Numbered from the stretch's first letter, positions 45,347 to 55,290 are shown. The stretch is 64,000 bases of DNA from Polynucleobacter parvulilacunae (GCF_018881715.1 NZ_JACVPW010000001.1:893337-957336); one strand, 5' to 3'. The notes: a model not told the origin generated them from the letters alone. Program-made: numbers and translations.

Positions 45347-47038
45347 TTACTGCGTCACGTTTGATGAGTCGGGATGTTTCACAATGACTCTGCGAGAGTC
45401 GCGATCGACCTCCTGCATTGGGAAGTTCTGTGCCTTTAGCGCATCAAATTGCTCTGGAACCATCAGGGCATAGGCTGTTTGATCTTCTTGCCAGCGGGCA
45501 ATAAACGCATCTAAGCTCGGCATCCAAAGTTGGGGCTCTTGATTCACGCCAAACTCGAGTTCGTCAGGAGATTCCACCATGATCATGGTTCTGCCTAAAT
45601 AAAAAGGTACGGTGTGATCCAAAAGACGCACTGAATAGAAATTCACCTTTTCAGGAATGGAGGCTTTTACCCGTTCAACTAAATCAATGCCAGAGACAGC
45701 GCGACCTAAAGTTTCATGGCCTGTTCCGGCGATGATGGCGCAAAGAAAAAATCCACAGGCAAAACTCACAATACTTTGAATGCCATTGCGTTTGCTTTGC
45801 CATGTAGCAAAAGCACTAAAACTGACTAGTGCCACTAATGCAGTAATCACCCAATAGGTGTATTGGGCATATGTTTCAATTTCATCAGGCCTTGCTTGTT
45901 TGCCAATCGCATCTAAAAAGAAAAATCCAACGCAACCAAGCAATGCAAATCCAAGTGTCTGTAATTTCCATGACAGAGCCATGGTGTTGGTGTGACCAAG
46001 TAAGTGATCCAAGCGATTGCCAATAATCAAAGCAAGCGCAGGGAAAATAGGAATGATGTAGCCAGGTAATTTAGAGCGCGAGACACTAAAGAACGCAAAG
46101 ATCACCACAAACCAGCAGACCAATAACCAGCCGGCAGAAAACTCGCGACGACGCTCACTCCATGCTTGTGCAATTGCCCCTGGGATCTGAAGAAACCAGG
46201 GAAGTATGCCTATCAGGAGTAAGGGCACAAAGTAATAAATAGGACCTGTTCTGCTGTGCGCGTCTTGTGTAAAGCGTTGTAGATGCTCGTGGATAAAAAA
46301 GAATTCTAGAAATTCAGGGTTGCGTTGCGCTACCAATACAAACCAGGGCGCTGTGATTGCTAGGAACAAAATGCTTCCGCTGACTAAACGTAAGCGAGTC
46401 CAAATTTTCCAATCCCATGTGCTAATAGAGTAAGTAACAAATACCATTGCAGGAATCGCAGCACCAATCACACCCTTCGATAGAGTGGCTAATGCCATGA
46501 AGGCCCAGCAAGCCCACATCCAATTGCGACAACTATTTTTATTGTGAGATGTTTGTGCAACTAATAGGCTGCACAAAGCCGCAACTAAAAATGATGACAA
46601 GCCCATGTCTAGCGAGTTGAAGTGTCCGCTGATGATCCACATAGGGCTTGATGCAAGAACAACAGCAGCCAACCATCCCGCTCTCGCATTAAAAATTCGC
46701 GCGCCAGTAAAGCCAACTAAAAGAATGGTTAAGAATCCGGTGAGCGCTGTCCAAAGACGCGCTTGCCAATCACCAATACCGAATACTTGAAAAGCGGCGG
46801 CAGTTGCCCAGGCCTGAAGGGGCGGTTTTTCAAAATACTTATAGCCGTTGTAACGCGGTGTAATCCAATCGCCGGTAACCAGCATTTCGCGGGCGATTTC
46901 TGCATAGCGCCCCTCGTCCGATGGAATGAGGTGGCGGTAATTGAGAGTGCCAAACCACAGCAAGCCATAAATAATGACCAGCAGCAAAATCTTGCCTGGA
47001 TGCAGGGCGGATGACTGCCGAATTTGGCCAAATTGCAT
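45347..47038 (-). CDS. arnT: Lipid A aminoarabinose transferase ArnT
   Basis: Inner-membrane GT83 glycosyltransferase that moves Ara4N from undecaprenyl phosphate to lipid A phosphates on the periplasmic face. 563 residues, about 12 membrane segments. The conserved periplasmic loop HLIPSDEGRYAEIAREM with the DEGRYA motif and KPPLQAW near residue 70 fits ArnT. Its ATG overlaps the stop codon of the upstream Mth938-like gene by one base. This operon predicts resistance to polymyxin and other cationic peptides. Confidence 0.93.
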   Translation of the reverse strand: MQFGQIRQSSALHPGKILLLVIIYGLLWFGTLNYRHLIPSDEGRYAEIAREMLVTGDWITPRYNGYKYFEKPPLQAWATAAAFQVFGIGDWQARLWTALTGFLTILLVGFTGARIFNARAGWLAAVVLASSPMWIISGHFNSLDMGLSSFLVAALCSLLVAQTSHNKNSCRNWMWACWAFMALATLSKGVIGAAIPAMVFVTYSISTWDWKIWTRLRLVSGSILFLAITAPWFVLVAQRNPEFLEFFFIHEHLQRFTQDAHSRTGPIYYFVPLLLIGILPWFLQIPGAIAQAWSERRREFSAGWLLVCWFVVIFAFFSVSRSKLPGYIIPIFPALALIIGNRLDHLLGHTNTMALSWKLQTLGFALLGCVGFFFLDAIGKQARPDEIETYAQYTYWVITALVALVSFSAFATWQSKRNGIQSIVSFACGFFLCAIIAGTGHETLGRAVSGIDLVERVKASIPEKVNFYSVRLLDHTVPFYLGRTMIMVESPDELEFGVNQEPQLWMPSLDAFIARWQEDQTAYALMVPEQFDALKAQNFPMQEVDRDSRRVIVKHPDSSNVTQ

Positions 47039-47415
47039 TAAGTGGGTTCCACTATTAAGGCTAAGAGGACTTGGCGCCCTTCACCTACAAGGATGTTGTA
47101 TGTCCGGCAGGCAGCTTGAGAATCCATGATTTCAAAGCCAATTTTGGCTGAAATCAGAGCTTTCAGGAGCTCAGGTTTGGGAAAACGCTGACGGCTACCG
47201 GTCCCGATCAGGATTAATTCTGGTTTTAAATCAACGAGTTGCGAGAAATTATTGGCTTCTAGGCCTTCAAATGCCTTGACTGGCCACTCGGAGATGGCGC
47301 CGTCTGAGCTCAGGACAACAGCGTGGGCGTAAGAAGTCTTATTGATCTCTACGTAGCCATCGCCGTAGCCAGTGATCGTATTTGCTCCGGAATGGGGGTC
47401 AGATTGAAGCTTCAA
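47038..47415 (-). CDS. Mth938-domain (DUF498/DUF598) protein
   Basis: A 125-residue small protein of the Mth938-like family: ITGYGDGYVEINKTSYAHAVV, then PELILIGTGSRQRFP and VGEGRQVLLALIVEP. The family is widespread and is linked in other organisms to respiratory complex assembly (NDUFAF3), but a role in bacteria is not established. It is the first gene of the arn transcript and overlaps arnT by one base, so it would be coupled to Ara4N synthesis. This pairing may be fortuitous. Confidence 0.85.
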   Translation of the reverse strand: MKLQSDPHSGANTITGYGDGYVEINKTSYAHAVVLSSDGAISEWPVKAFEGLEANNFSQLVDLKPELILIGTGSRQRFPKPELLKALISAKIGFEIMDSQAACRTYNILVGEGRQVLLALIVEPT

Positions 47416-47441
47416 GTGGACTCTCTGTCATAATTATGTGG

Positions 47442-47447
47442 ATTATA
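47442..47447 (-). promoter_or_regulatory. Possible -10 box for the Mth938-arn transcript
   Basis: Perfect TATAAT on the minus strand at 47447-47442 between the divergent arn and alaA genes. A -35 is not clear: TTGAAA lies 20 nt upstream. Predicted start about 47435 gives a leader of about 20 nt. Confidence 0.4.
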
Positions 47448-47494
47448 GCTAGCTGTTTTTTCTCATATTTCAAGAACTTACCCTTAAATTTATT

Positions 47495-48751
47495 GTGAAA
47501 CCGATCCGAAAGTCCCAAAAGCTCGATAACGTCTGTTATGACATACGTGGGCCGGTGCTCGAGCTTGCTCAGCGCATGGAGGAAGAGGGTCACAAAATCA
47601 TCAAATTAAACATCGGAAACGTAGGGGTTTTCGGTTTTGATCCACCTGAAGAGATTCAGTTGGACATGATTCGCAATTTGAGTAACGCATCTGCCTATTC
47701 TGATTCCAAAGGAATTTTTGCTGCTCGCAAAGCCATCATGCAGTATTGCCAGGAAAAAGGCATCCAGGGTGTGACTTTGGATGATGTTTATACCGGTAAT
47801 GGGGTTTCTGAGCTCATCGTACTTTCGATGAATGCCCTTCTAAATGATGGCGATGAAGTTTTAGTTCCAACACCAGACTACCCACTGTGGACTGCTGCTG
47901 TGAGTTTGTCCAGCGGCACACCTGTGCACTATCTTTGTGATGAATCCAAAGGTTGGGAGCCAGACTTAAATGATTTGCGTAAAAAAATTACGCCTCGCAC
48001 TAAAGCAATTGTCATCATTAATCCCAACAATCCAACTGGCGCTATTTACTCTAAAGAGGTTTTGTTGGAGATGATTCAGATTGCGCGCGAACATGGTTTG
48101 ATATTGTTTGCTGATGAGATTTACGACAAGATGTTGTATGACGCAGAGAAGCATATCTCTCTCGCATCTTTATCAACTGATGTGGTTACCATCACCTTTA
48201 ATGGTTTATCCAAGAATTACCGTTCATGTGGCTATCGTGCCGGTTGGATGGTGGTTTCAGGTGATAAAGAAATGGTTCGAGACTACATCGAAGGCTTGAA
48301 CATGTTGGCCTCGATGCGCTTGTGTGCAAACGTGCCAGGCCAGTATGCAATTCAAACTGCATTGGGCGGCTATCAAAGTATTAATGATTTAGTTGGTGAG
48401 GGTGGTCGTCTTGCAAAGCAGCGCGATCTTGCATGGAAACTCATTACGGATATTCCGGGGGTCACCTGCGTTAAACCAAAATCTGCTTTGTATTTATTCC
48501 CAAGGTTAGATCCTGAGATTTATCCAATTGAAGATGATCAACAATTTGTTGCTGATCTCTTGAAGGAAGAAAAAGTATTGTTAGTTCAGGGTTCCGGTTT
48601 TAACTGGGGCAAGCCTGATCACTTCCGCGTAGTGTTCTTGCCTCACGAAGATGTGCTCAAGGAGGCTATCAGCCGTCTTGCACGTTTTTTGGAGCGTTAT
48701 CGTAATAAGCACAGCCGTAAGGCTTCTTCAACTGCAGCAAAGGCATCATGA
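47495..48751 (+). CDS. alaA: Alanine aminotransferase AlaA-like
   Basis: PLP-dependent aminotransferase that makes alanine from pyruvate and glutamate. 418 residues from GTG 47495. VCYDIRGPVLELAQRMEEEG followed by IIKLNIGNVG matches the AlaA N-terminus closely. PLP Lys in FNGLSKNYRSCGYRAGW (about residue 240). NPNNPTGAIYS and CVKPKSALYLFPRLD are typical. It overlaps hom by four bases (ATGA). Divergent from the arn operon. Confidence 0.92.
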   Translation: MKPIRKSQKLDNVCYDIRGPVLELAQRMEEEGHKIIKLNIGNVGVFGFDPPEEIQLDMIRNLSNASAYSDSKGIFAARKAIMQYCQEKGIQGVTLDDVYTGNGVSELIVLSMNALLNDGDEVLVPTPDYPLWTAAVSLSSGTPVHYLCDESKGWEPDLNDLRKKITPRTKAIVIINPNNPTGAIYSKEVLLEMIQIAREHGLILFADEIYDKMLYDAEKHISLASLSTDVVTITFNGLSKNYRSCGYRAGWMVVSGDKEMVRDYIEGLNMLASMRLCANVPGQYAIQTALGGYQSINDLVGEGGRLAKQRDLAWKLITDIPGVTCVKPKSALYLFPRLDPEIYPIEDDQQFVADLLKEEKVLLVQGSGFNWGKPDHFRVVFLPHEDVLKEAISRLARFLERYRNKHSRKASSTAAKAS

Positions 48752-50058
48752 AACCGATTCAAGTAGGTCTGTTAGGTATTGGCACCGTTGGTGGTGGCGT
48801 ATTCACTGTTCTCGAGCGTAACCAAGATGAGATTACTCGTCGTGCTGGGCGCGGTATTCGTATTAATACAGTCGCTGATCTAAATGTAGATCGCGCTAAA
48901 GAACTCGTGAAGGATCGTGCACAAGTGGTGAGCGATGCTCGTGCCGTCATCAATAACCCAGAGATTGATATCGTTGTTGAGTTAATCGGTGGTTACGGTA
49001 TTGCTAAAGACTTGGTTCTTGAAGCGATCGCTGCTGGTAAACACGTAGTTACAGCAAATAAGGCATTGATCGCTGTACACGGTAATGAGATTTTTAAGGC
49101 TGCGCACGCTAAAGGCGTGATGGTGGCATTTGAAGCGGCAGTTGCTGGTGGTATCCCGATTATTAAAGCATTGCGTGAAGGCTTAACCGCTAATCGCATC
49201 GAATGGATCGCTGGCATTATTAATGGTACGACCAATTTCATCTTGTCAGAAATGCGTGACAAAGGTTTGGACTTCGGCACCGTTCTCAAAGAAGCGCAAC
49301 GTTTGGGTTACGCTGAGGCGGATCCTACCTTTGATATTGAAGGGGTTGATGCTGCGCATAAAGCGACCATCATGAGCGCGATTGCATTTGGCATTCCAAT
49401 GCAGTTTGAAAAAGCGCACATTGAAGGCATCACTAAATTAGACGCCATTGATATTAAATACGCAGAGCAATTAGGCTATCGCATTAAGTTGCTTGGTATT
49501 GCTAAGAAAACTTCTACAGGTGTTGAGTTGCGTGTGCACCCAACCTTAATTCCTTCTAAGCGTTTAATTGCTAACGTTGAAGGCGCTATGAATGCTGTTC
49601 AAGTATTTGGCGATGCCGTGGGAACTACTTTGTATTACGGCAAAGGTGCCGGCTCTGAGCCAACTGCATCCGCAGTGATTGCTGACTTGGTTGACATCAC
49701 CCGTTTGTTAAGTGCTGACGCTGAGCATCGCGTACCTTACTTGGCCTTCCAGTCAGACGCTATTCATGACACGCCTGTCTTGCCGATTGGCGAGATCACT
49801 ACTAGTTACTACTTGCGCTTGCGTGTAGCTGACCAGGCAGGTGTATTGGCAGACATCACCAAAATTTTGGCTTCACATGGCGTTTCAATTGACGCGCTCT
49901 TACAAAAGGAAGCTGACGAGGGCGAGAGTCAAACTGATTTAGTGGCTTTGACTCATGAAACCAAAGAGAAGAACATGCTTGCGGCAATCAAAGAGATTCA
50001 AGCTCTTAAAACCGTTGCAGGCGAAGTAGTGAAGATCCGTTTAGAAAATCTGTCTTAA
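48748..50058 (+). CDS. hom: Homoserine dehydrogenase
   Basis: Reduces aspartate semialdehyde to homoserine in threonine and methionine synthesis. 436 residues: NAD(P) loop GLLGIGTVGGGVF, catalytic part EAAVAGGIPIIKALREGL and GIINGTTNFILSEM, and a C-terminal ACT domain (about 350-430, RVADQAGVLADITKILA) for threonine feedback. The start overlaps alaA, and thrC follows after 19 nt. Confidence 0.96.
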   Translation: MKPIQVGLLGIGTVGGGVFTVLERNQDEITRRAGRGIRINTVADLNVDRAKELVKDRAQVVSDARAVINNPEIDIVVELIGGYGIAKDLVLEAIAAGKHVVTANKALIAVHGNEIFKAAHAKGVMVAFEAAVAGGIPIIKALREGLTANRIEWIAGIINGTTNFILSEMRDKGLDFGTVLKEAQRLGYAEADPTFDIEGVDAAHKATIMSAIAFGIPMQFEKAHIEGITKLDAIDIKYAEQLGYRIKLLGIAKKTSTGVELRVHPTLIPSKRLIANVEGAMNAVQVFGDAVGTTLYYGKGAGSEPTASAVIADLVDITRLLSADAEHRVPYLAFQSDAIHDTPVLPIGEITTSYYLRLRVADQAGVLADITKILASHGVSIDALLQKEADEGESQTDLVALTHETKEKNMLAAIKEIQALKTVAGEVVKIRLENLS

Positions 50059-50077
50059 GTAAAACTCAGCAAAACAC

Positions 50078-51520
50078 ATGCGTTACCAATCTACTCGTGG
50101 CAATAGCCCACAACAATCCTTCTTAGAAATTTTGTTAGGTGGATTGGCGCCTGATGGTGGCCTGTATTTACCTACTCAGTATCCTAAAGTCACTGTAGCG
50201 CAATTGGATTCTTGGCGTGGCTTGTCTTATGCTGATTTGGCTTATGAAGTTCTGAGCCTGTATTGCGACGATATTCCTGAGGCTGATTTGCGTGCGCTCT
50301 TACGCAAAACTTATACCGAACAGGTCTACTGCAATGGTCGCCCTCAAGATAATGCAAAAGACATTACACCCATCCATTGGCTGGGTGAAGAGCATGGCAC
50401 ACGCATAGGCCTATTGAGTCTTTCAAATGGCCCAACATTGGCCTTCAAAGATATGGCCATGCAGTTGCTGGGCAATCTTTTTGAATACACCTTAAAGAAA
50501 AAAGGTCAGCAGCTCAATATTTTGGGTGCAACTTCCGGTGATACTGGTAGCGCGGCTGAGTACGCGATGCGGGGTAAAGAGGGCGTCAAGGTATTTATGC
50601 TCTCACCGCGCGGCAAGATGAGCGCCTTTCAGTCTGCGCAAATGTATTCCTTGCAAGACCCTAATATTTTTAACTTAGCAGTAGCTGGCGTCTTTGATGA
50701 TTGCCAAGATATTGTGAAGGCGGTAAGTAACGATCACGCCTTCAAGGCGAATAATAAAATTGGCACAGTGAACTCCATCAACTGGGGTCGTGTGGTTGCT
50801 CAGGTCGTGTATTACTTCCAAGGTTATCTCTTAGCAACGAAATCTAGTTCAGAGAAAGTCTCATTCACTGTTCCTTCAGGTAACTTTGGTAACATCTGCG
50901 CAGGCCATATTGCTCGCATGATGGGTTTACCAATTGAGCATTTGATTGCTGCTACAAATGAGAATGACGTACTTGATGAGTTTTTCCGCACCGGTGTCTA
51001 TCGTGCGCGCAAGTCCGCAGAAACTCTGCACACATCTAGCCCATCCATGGATATCTCTAAGGCGAGTAACTTTGAGCGATTTGTATTTGATTTCATGGGG
51101 CAAGACGGCACAGCGACTGCAGCCATGTTCAAGCAGGTTGATGAAGCAGGTGGTTTTGATATCTCGAAAGATACGGTCTTTAAAGAGTTGGGTAAGTATG
51201 GTTTCCAGTCTGGACGCAGCACTCATGAGAATCGCCTAGAAACTATTCGTGATATCGATAAACGCTATGGCGTCATGATTGATACACATACTGCTGATGG
51301 TGTGAAAGTGGCTCGTGAGCACTTGCAAGCAGGTATTCCAATGATTGTTCTCGAGACAGCACTGCCAATTAAGTTTGAAGAAACGATTGAAGTAGCTTTA
51401 GGCCGTCCTGCTGAATGCCCGCCAGCTTTTAAGGACATTAAGTCTAAGCCGCAGCGCGTAGAAAATATCGATGCAGATGTGAATCAAGTTAAAGATTTCA
51501 TTACAGCGAATCTGGGTTAA
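50078..51520 (+). CDS. thrC: Threonine synthase
   Basis: PLP enzyme that turns O-phosphohomoserine into threonine. 480 residues, the long fungal/proteobacterial type. PLP Lys in SNGPTLAFKDMAMQ (about residue 117). GATSGDTGSAAEYAMRG binds the phosphate. Starts MRYQSTRGNSPQQSF. With hom it forms the threonine pair; asd, lysC and thrB are not in the window. Confidence 0.96.
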   Translation: MRYQSTRGNSPQQSFLEILLGGLAPDGGLYLPTQYPKVTVAQLDSWRGLSYADLAYEVLSLYCDDIPEADLRALLRKTYTEQVYCNGRPQDNAKDITPIHWLGEEHGTRIGLLSLSNGPTLAFKDMAMQLLGNLFEYTLKKKGQQLNILGATSGDTGSAAEYAMRGKEGVKVFMLSPRGKMSAFQSAQMYSLQDPNIFNLAVAGVFDDCQDIVKAVSNDHAFKANNKIGTVNSINWGRVVAQVVYYFQGYLLATKSSSEKVSFTVPSGNFGNICAGHIARMMGLPIEHLIAATNENDVLDEFFRTGVYRARKSAETLHTSSPSMDISKASNFERFVFDFMGQDGTATAAMFKQVDEAGGFDISKDTVFKELGKYGFQSGRSTHENRLETIRDIDKRYGVMIDTHTADGVKVAREHLQAGIPMIVLETALPIKFEETIEVALGRPAECPPAFKDIKSKPQRVENIDADVNQVKDFITANLG

Positions 51521-51559
51521 TTTTTTAACCCACCAAAACTCAAGCAATAAATTCATCCT

Positions 51560-52798
51560 ATGACTAAGCCACCAATGTTGACTGCACAGCAGGCTTTAGA
51601 CCATTTGCTTTCTCATGCCCAGCCCGTTGGCGAGATTGAGAAGGTGGCAATGCAAGCGGCCTTAGGTCGCGTTCTTGCTGAAAACGTCAATAGCCTAGTG
51701 GATGTACCACCATTGGATAACACTTCCATGGATGGTTATGCGGTTAGAACGGCGGATACCCAAAATCCTGGAAGTACTCTCAGAATTGCACAACGTATCC
51801 CAGCTGGATCGATGGGTACTACTTTGGAGCCAGGCACTGTCGCCAGAATTTTTACTGGCGCACCAGTTCCACCAGGTGCAGATGCCGTTGTGATGCAAGA
51901 GGATTGCACGACAGACAGTGAGACTAATCAGGTAACCATTAACATTGCCCCAACATCAGGCCAATGGATTCGTCGCAAGGGCGAGGATTTAACTGCTGGT
52001 AAGACTGCATTAACTGCTGGTACCTTTCTGCGTCCACAGGAGTTGGGTGTCGCTGCTTCAGCTGGTCTAACTCATCTGAATGTAAAGCGTCGTGTGAAGG
52101 TTGCGGCATTCTTCACAGGTGACGAGTTAGCTTTACCGGGTGAGCCTTTAAAGCCGGGCGGCATTTACAACTCGAATCGCGATACCTTATTGGCCTGTCT
52201 CAAATCCTTGGGATGTGACGCAACGGATTTAGGCATTGTTCCTGATCGTCTGGATGCAACACGCGCAGCATTACGTAAAGCTAGCAAAGACCACGATTTA
52301 ATTATTACTTCTGGCGGCGTTTCAGTTGGCGAAGAAGATCACATTAAGCCTGCAGTGACTGCCGAAGGAAGATTAGATCTTTGGCAGATTGCTATTAAGC
52401 CTGGTAAGCCATTGGCTTTTGGTGCAGTTCGCAAATCAGAAGAGTCTAAAGACGGTGAGGCCTGGTTTATTGGCTTGCCCGGCAACCCTGTATCCAGTTT
52501 TGTAACCTTCTTGTTATTCGTCCGCCCTTTTATTCTGAAATTACAGGGCCGCGAAGCTAAACAGCCTCAGTCTTATCTTATGCGCGCAGATTTTGATTGG
52601 TTAAAAGCCGATCGCCGCAATGAGTTCTTGCGCGTCAAGTTGAATAGCAATGGCGGCTTAGATTTATTCCCCAACCAAAGCTCTGGCGTGCTCACTAGTG
52701 CTTCTTGGGGCGATGGTTTAGTTGATTGCCCGCCAAACCAACCAATCAAGGCTGGAGATTTGGTGAAATACATCCCCTTTGATGCGCTACTCAAATAA
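51560..52798 (+). CDS. moeA: Molybdopterin molybdenumtransferase MoeA
   Basis: Inserts molybdate into adenylylated molybdopterin. 412 residues. LDNTSMDGYAVR (about 49-60) and IFTGAPVPPGADAVVMQED follow the family pattern. Domain III has SNRDTLLACLKSLGC and TSGGVSVGEEDH; LPGNPVSSFV is conserved. It heads moeA-moaD-moaE, which together make and use molybdopterin; moaA, moaC and mog are not here. Confidence 0.96.
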   Translation: MTKPPMLTAQQALDHLLSHAQPVGEIEKVAMQAALGRVLAENVNSLVDVPPLDNTSMDGYAVRTADTQNPGSTLRIAQRIPAGSMGTTLEPGTVARIFTGAPVPPGADAVVMQEDCTTDSETNQVTINIAPTSGQWIRRKGEDLTAGKTALTAGTFLRPQELGVAASAGLTHLNVKRRVKVAAFFTGDELALPGEPLKPGGIYNSNRDTLLACLKSLGCDATDLGIVPDRLDATRAALRKASKDHDLIITSGGVSVGEEDHIKPAVTAEGRLDLWQIAIKPGKPLAFGAVRKSEESKDGEAWFIGLPGNPVSSFVTFLLFVRPFILKLQGREAKQPQSYLMRADFDWLKADRRNEFLRVKLNSNGGLDLFPNQSSGVLTSASWGDGLVDCPPNQPIKAGDLVKYIPFDALLK

Positions 52799-52816
52799 TC
52801 GGTTTACGATTAACCC

Positions 52817-53074
52817 ATGAAACTCGAATTACGATTCTTTGCCTCGCTACGTGAAGCGCTTGGTATCTCGCAAGAGAGCATCACCATTCCTGTAACAGTC
52901 AAAAGCATTGCTGATCTTAGGGCTCATCTTATCGAGCGTGGCAACCCATGGGCTGAAGTCTTGGCGGATGGCAAAGTATTGCGCTGCGCCTTAAATCAAC
53001 ATATGGTTGATGCGAATACGCCATTACAAGATGGTGCTGAAGTGGCTTTCTTCCCGCCGGTTACTGGGGGCTGA
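52817..53074 (+). CDS. moaD: Molybdopterin synthase sulfur carrier subunit MoaD
   Basis: 85-residue ubiquitin-like protein that carries sulfur as a C-terminal thiocarboxylate. The C-terminus is PPVTGG with the required Gly-Gly. Its stop codon is separated by one base from the moaE GTG, so the two subunits are coupled. Confidence 0.95.
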   Translation: MKLELRFFASLREALGISQESITIPVTVKSIADLRAHLIERGNPWAEVLADGKVLRCALNQHMVDANTPLQDGAEVAFFPPVTGG

Positions 53075-53075
53075 T

Positions 53076-53531
53076 GTGCCAATCAAAATTCAAGAAAATG
53101 ATTTTGATGTCAGCGCCGAGATAGCAGCGCTGCGCAAAGGCGATCCAAGAGTAGGTGCAGTAGTTACTTTCTTGGGTACTGTGCGGGATATGAACGATGG
53201 TAGCCAAGTAAAAGGCATGACGCTTGAGCACTACCCCGGCATGACTGAGAAGGCGCTTCAAGAAATCCTCGATCAAGCTAAAGCTCGCTGGGATCTTTAT
53301 CAAACTCTAGTAATTCATCGTGTTGGGCCTTTGTTGCCTGAAGATCAAATCGTACTGGTAGTAGTCACTAGTGCACACAGGGGTGAAGCTTTTTCTGCCT
53401 GTGAGTTCATCATGGACTACCTCAAGACGGCAGCACCATTCTGGAAAAAAGAAGATACCCCAGAGGGTGCTCGCTGGGTGGATGCCCGTGTAACCGATGA
53501 GGCTGCAATGGCCCGGTGGCAAAAGAAGTAA
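53076..53531 (+). CDS. moaE: Molybdopterin synthase catalytic subunit MoaE
   Basis: Adds two sulfurs to cyclic pyranopterin monophosphate with MoaD. 151 residues from GTG 53076, one base after the moaD stop; a longer frame from 53007 lies inside moaD and is not expected. VGAVVTFLGTVRDMN and LEHYPGMTEKAL are typical, as is FWKKEDTPEGARWVD with catalytic Lys residues. Confidence 0.95.
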   Translation: MPIKIQENDFDVSAEIAALRKGDPRVGAVVTFLGTVRDMNDGSQVKGMTLEHYPGMTEKALQEILDQAKARWDLYQTLVIHRVGPLLPEDQIVLVVVTSAHRGEAFSACEFIMDYLKTAAPFWKKEDTPEGARWVDARVTDEAAMARWQKK

Positions 53532-53582
53532 ACAGCAAACTTCGGTTGCTAAAAATATTATTTTTTGATAGAGGGAATTCAG

Positions 53583-55244
53583 ATGAAAAAACTGCTTGGG
53601 ATACTTCTTGCTGCCATTGCTTTATCTGCTTACAGTGTTACTGAGCGACCAGTTATTCAGATTGAAGCTGGTAAATTGCAAGGCACTGTTGAATACAACA
53701 TGCATGCATTTAAAAATATTCCTTATGCTGCACCGCCAGTTGGTGACTTAAGATGGAGACCTCCACAGCCACCGGCATCATGGTCCGGCACTCGTGATGC
53801 TGGACAATTTGGTGATTCTTGCCCACAACCCTTTGTAAAAAATTTGAGTACTGGCTTGGGCTTACCCGGAAGTGAGGATTGTCTTAAGTTAAACGTGTTC
53901 ACGCCACAAAAAGCAGGCAAGGATTTGCCTGTGATGGTTTGGATTCATGGAGGTGGTTTACTGGTAGATGGTGCGAGAGATGCGCAGTTCACCCCAATTA
54001 ATTTAGTGAAGAATGGCGTGATTGTTGTAACTTTTGATTACCGTTTAGGCACATTTGGATTCTTTGCGAGCCAAGAGTTAATTGAAGAAGCCAAGGCTAA
54101 AGGCGAGCCAGTTGGAAATTACGGCACCATGGATCAAATCGCAGTGCTGAAGTGGGTTAAAGATAATATTGCTGCATTTGGTGGGGATCCAAATAATGTC
54201 ACTATTTTTGGTGAGTCAGCGGGTGGGCGAAGTGTTACATGGTTAATGGTTTCTGATGCTGCAAGAGGCTTATTCCATCGAGCAATCGCTGAAAGTGCAC
54301 AACAAAGCCCATTGCGAGGCATGACTGAAAAGCGCCTAGGCATGGTTCCAGAAACCGAGATTGATGCTAAGTACATGAACACGGTAGGAGCAAAGAATCT
54401 TAAGGAGTTAAGAAATCTCCCAACGCAGAAGTTGGTTCTAACGGCCGCTAACTTTGAGCAGGGAGAATTTGGCGGGCCCTTTATCGATGGTCAGATCTTG
54501 AAGGGTGATCCGGTGCCTTTGTTTGCTGCAGGTAAGCAGGCTAAAGTTCCTTTTATGATTGGTACCAACTCTTGGGACTCTAGTTTTTTGGTGCCCGGAC
54601 AGCCATCGATGGTAGCCCTCTCAAAAATGCTTCGCGAGGATCCAAAGATTGTCCAAATGCTGTATTCAAATATTAAAGACAAATGCATTATTGCTTCAGA
54701 TGCTTTGGGTGATATGTTGTATCGGGGTAGTACTAAATTACTTGCCGACAGCATGAATGGTGTTGCGCCAGGATATGCATACTATTTCGATTATTTAACC
54801 GAGAAAATTCGCCCAGCGTATCCAGGTGTCCCACATACATTTGAGATTAGTTATGTATTCGGTAGTTATGGACTGATGCCGCAGGCCCCTAAAAAAGTGG
54901 AGTCCGGCGCCAATCATTGCGCTCGCATCGAACAAGCTACTGCTGACTTAAAGAAAAAAGGTATTTGGTCTAAGTATTGGTACCCCATTACCAATAAAGA
55001 TGATCCGCAAGATCAGGCGATGTCTGAAAAGATGTCTGCAAGTTGGGCCGCATTTGCAAAAACGGGCAATCCAAATGTTAGCGGTCAGGCTAATTGGCCC
55101 GTATATAACCTTAATGCCGATGTCATGAGGAGTTTTTCATATGATCAAGAGACTACGACGGGTCTTTTAAAGGATCGTGTTGCGTATCAAATACTCCATC
55201 TGCGAGAGATATTTGCACTTGAGCGTTTAAAAGACGCATTCTAA
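53583..55244 (+). CDS. Type B carboxylesterase, exported
   Basis: 553 residues of the carboxylesterase/lipase family. Start ATG 53583 with AGGGA upstream; a TTG at 53565 is in frame but less likely. A Sec signal peptide covers about residues 1-18. SEDCLKLNVFTP and WIHGGGL (oxyanion hole) precede the nucleophile elbow FGESAGG (Ser near residue 215). VPHTFEISYVFG contains the catalytic His near 425. The protein is probably periplasmic. The substrate is unknown. It is not part of an obvious operon; a terminator follows. Confidence 0.9.
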   Translation: MKKLLGILLAAIALSAYSVTERPVIQIEAGKLQGTVEYNMHAFKNIPYAAPPVGDLRWRPPQPPASWSGTRDAGQFGDSCPQPFVKNLSTGLGLPGSEDCLKLNVFTPQKAGKDLPVMVWIHGGGLLVDGARDAQFTPINLVKNGVIVVTFDYRLGTFGFFASQELIEEAKAKGEPVGNYGTMDQIAVLKWVKDNIAAFGGDPNNVTIFGESAGGRSVTWLMVSDAARGLFHRAIAESAQQSPLRGMTEKRLGMVPETEIDAKYMNTVGAKNLKELRNLPTQKLVLTAANFEQGEFGGPFIDGQILKGDPVPLFAAGKQAKVPFMIGTNSWDSSFLVPGQPSMVALSKMLREDPKIVQMLYSNIKDKCIIASDALGDMLYRGSTKLLADSMNGVAPGYAYYFDYLTEKIRPAYPGVPHTFEISYVFGSYGLMPQAPKKVESGANHCARIEQATADLKKKGIWSKYWYPITNKDDPQDQAMSEKMSASWAAFAKTGNPNVSGQANWPVYNLNADVMRSFSYDQETTTGLLKDRVAYQILHLREIFALERLKDAF

Positions 55245-55265
55245 AAACTTTTTCCGCTATTCACT

Positions 55266-55290
55266 AAACCACCCCAAGGGGTGGTTTTTG
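55266..55290 (+). terminator. Terminator after the carboxylesterase gene
   Basis: AACCACCCC (55267-55275) pairs with GGGGTGGTT (55278-55286), followed by a T-rich run. Strong stem. Confidence 0.9.
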
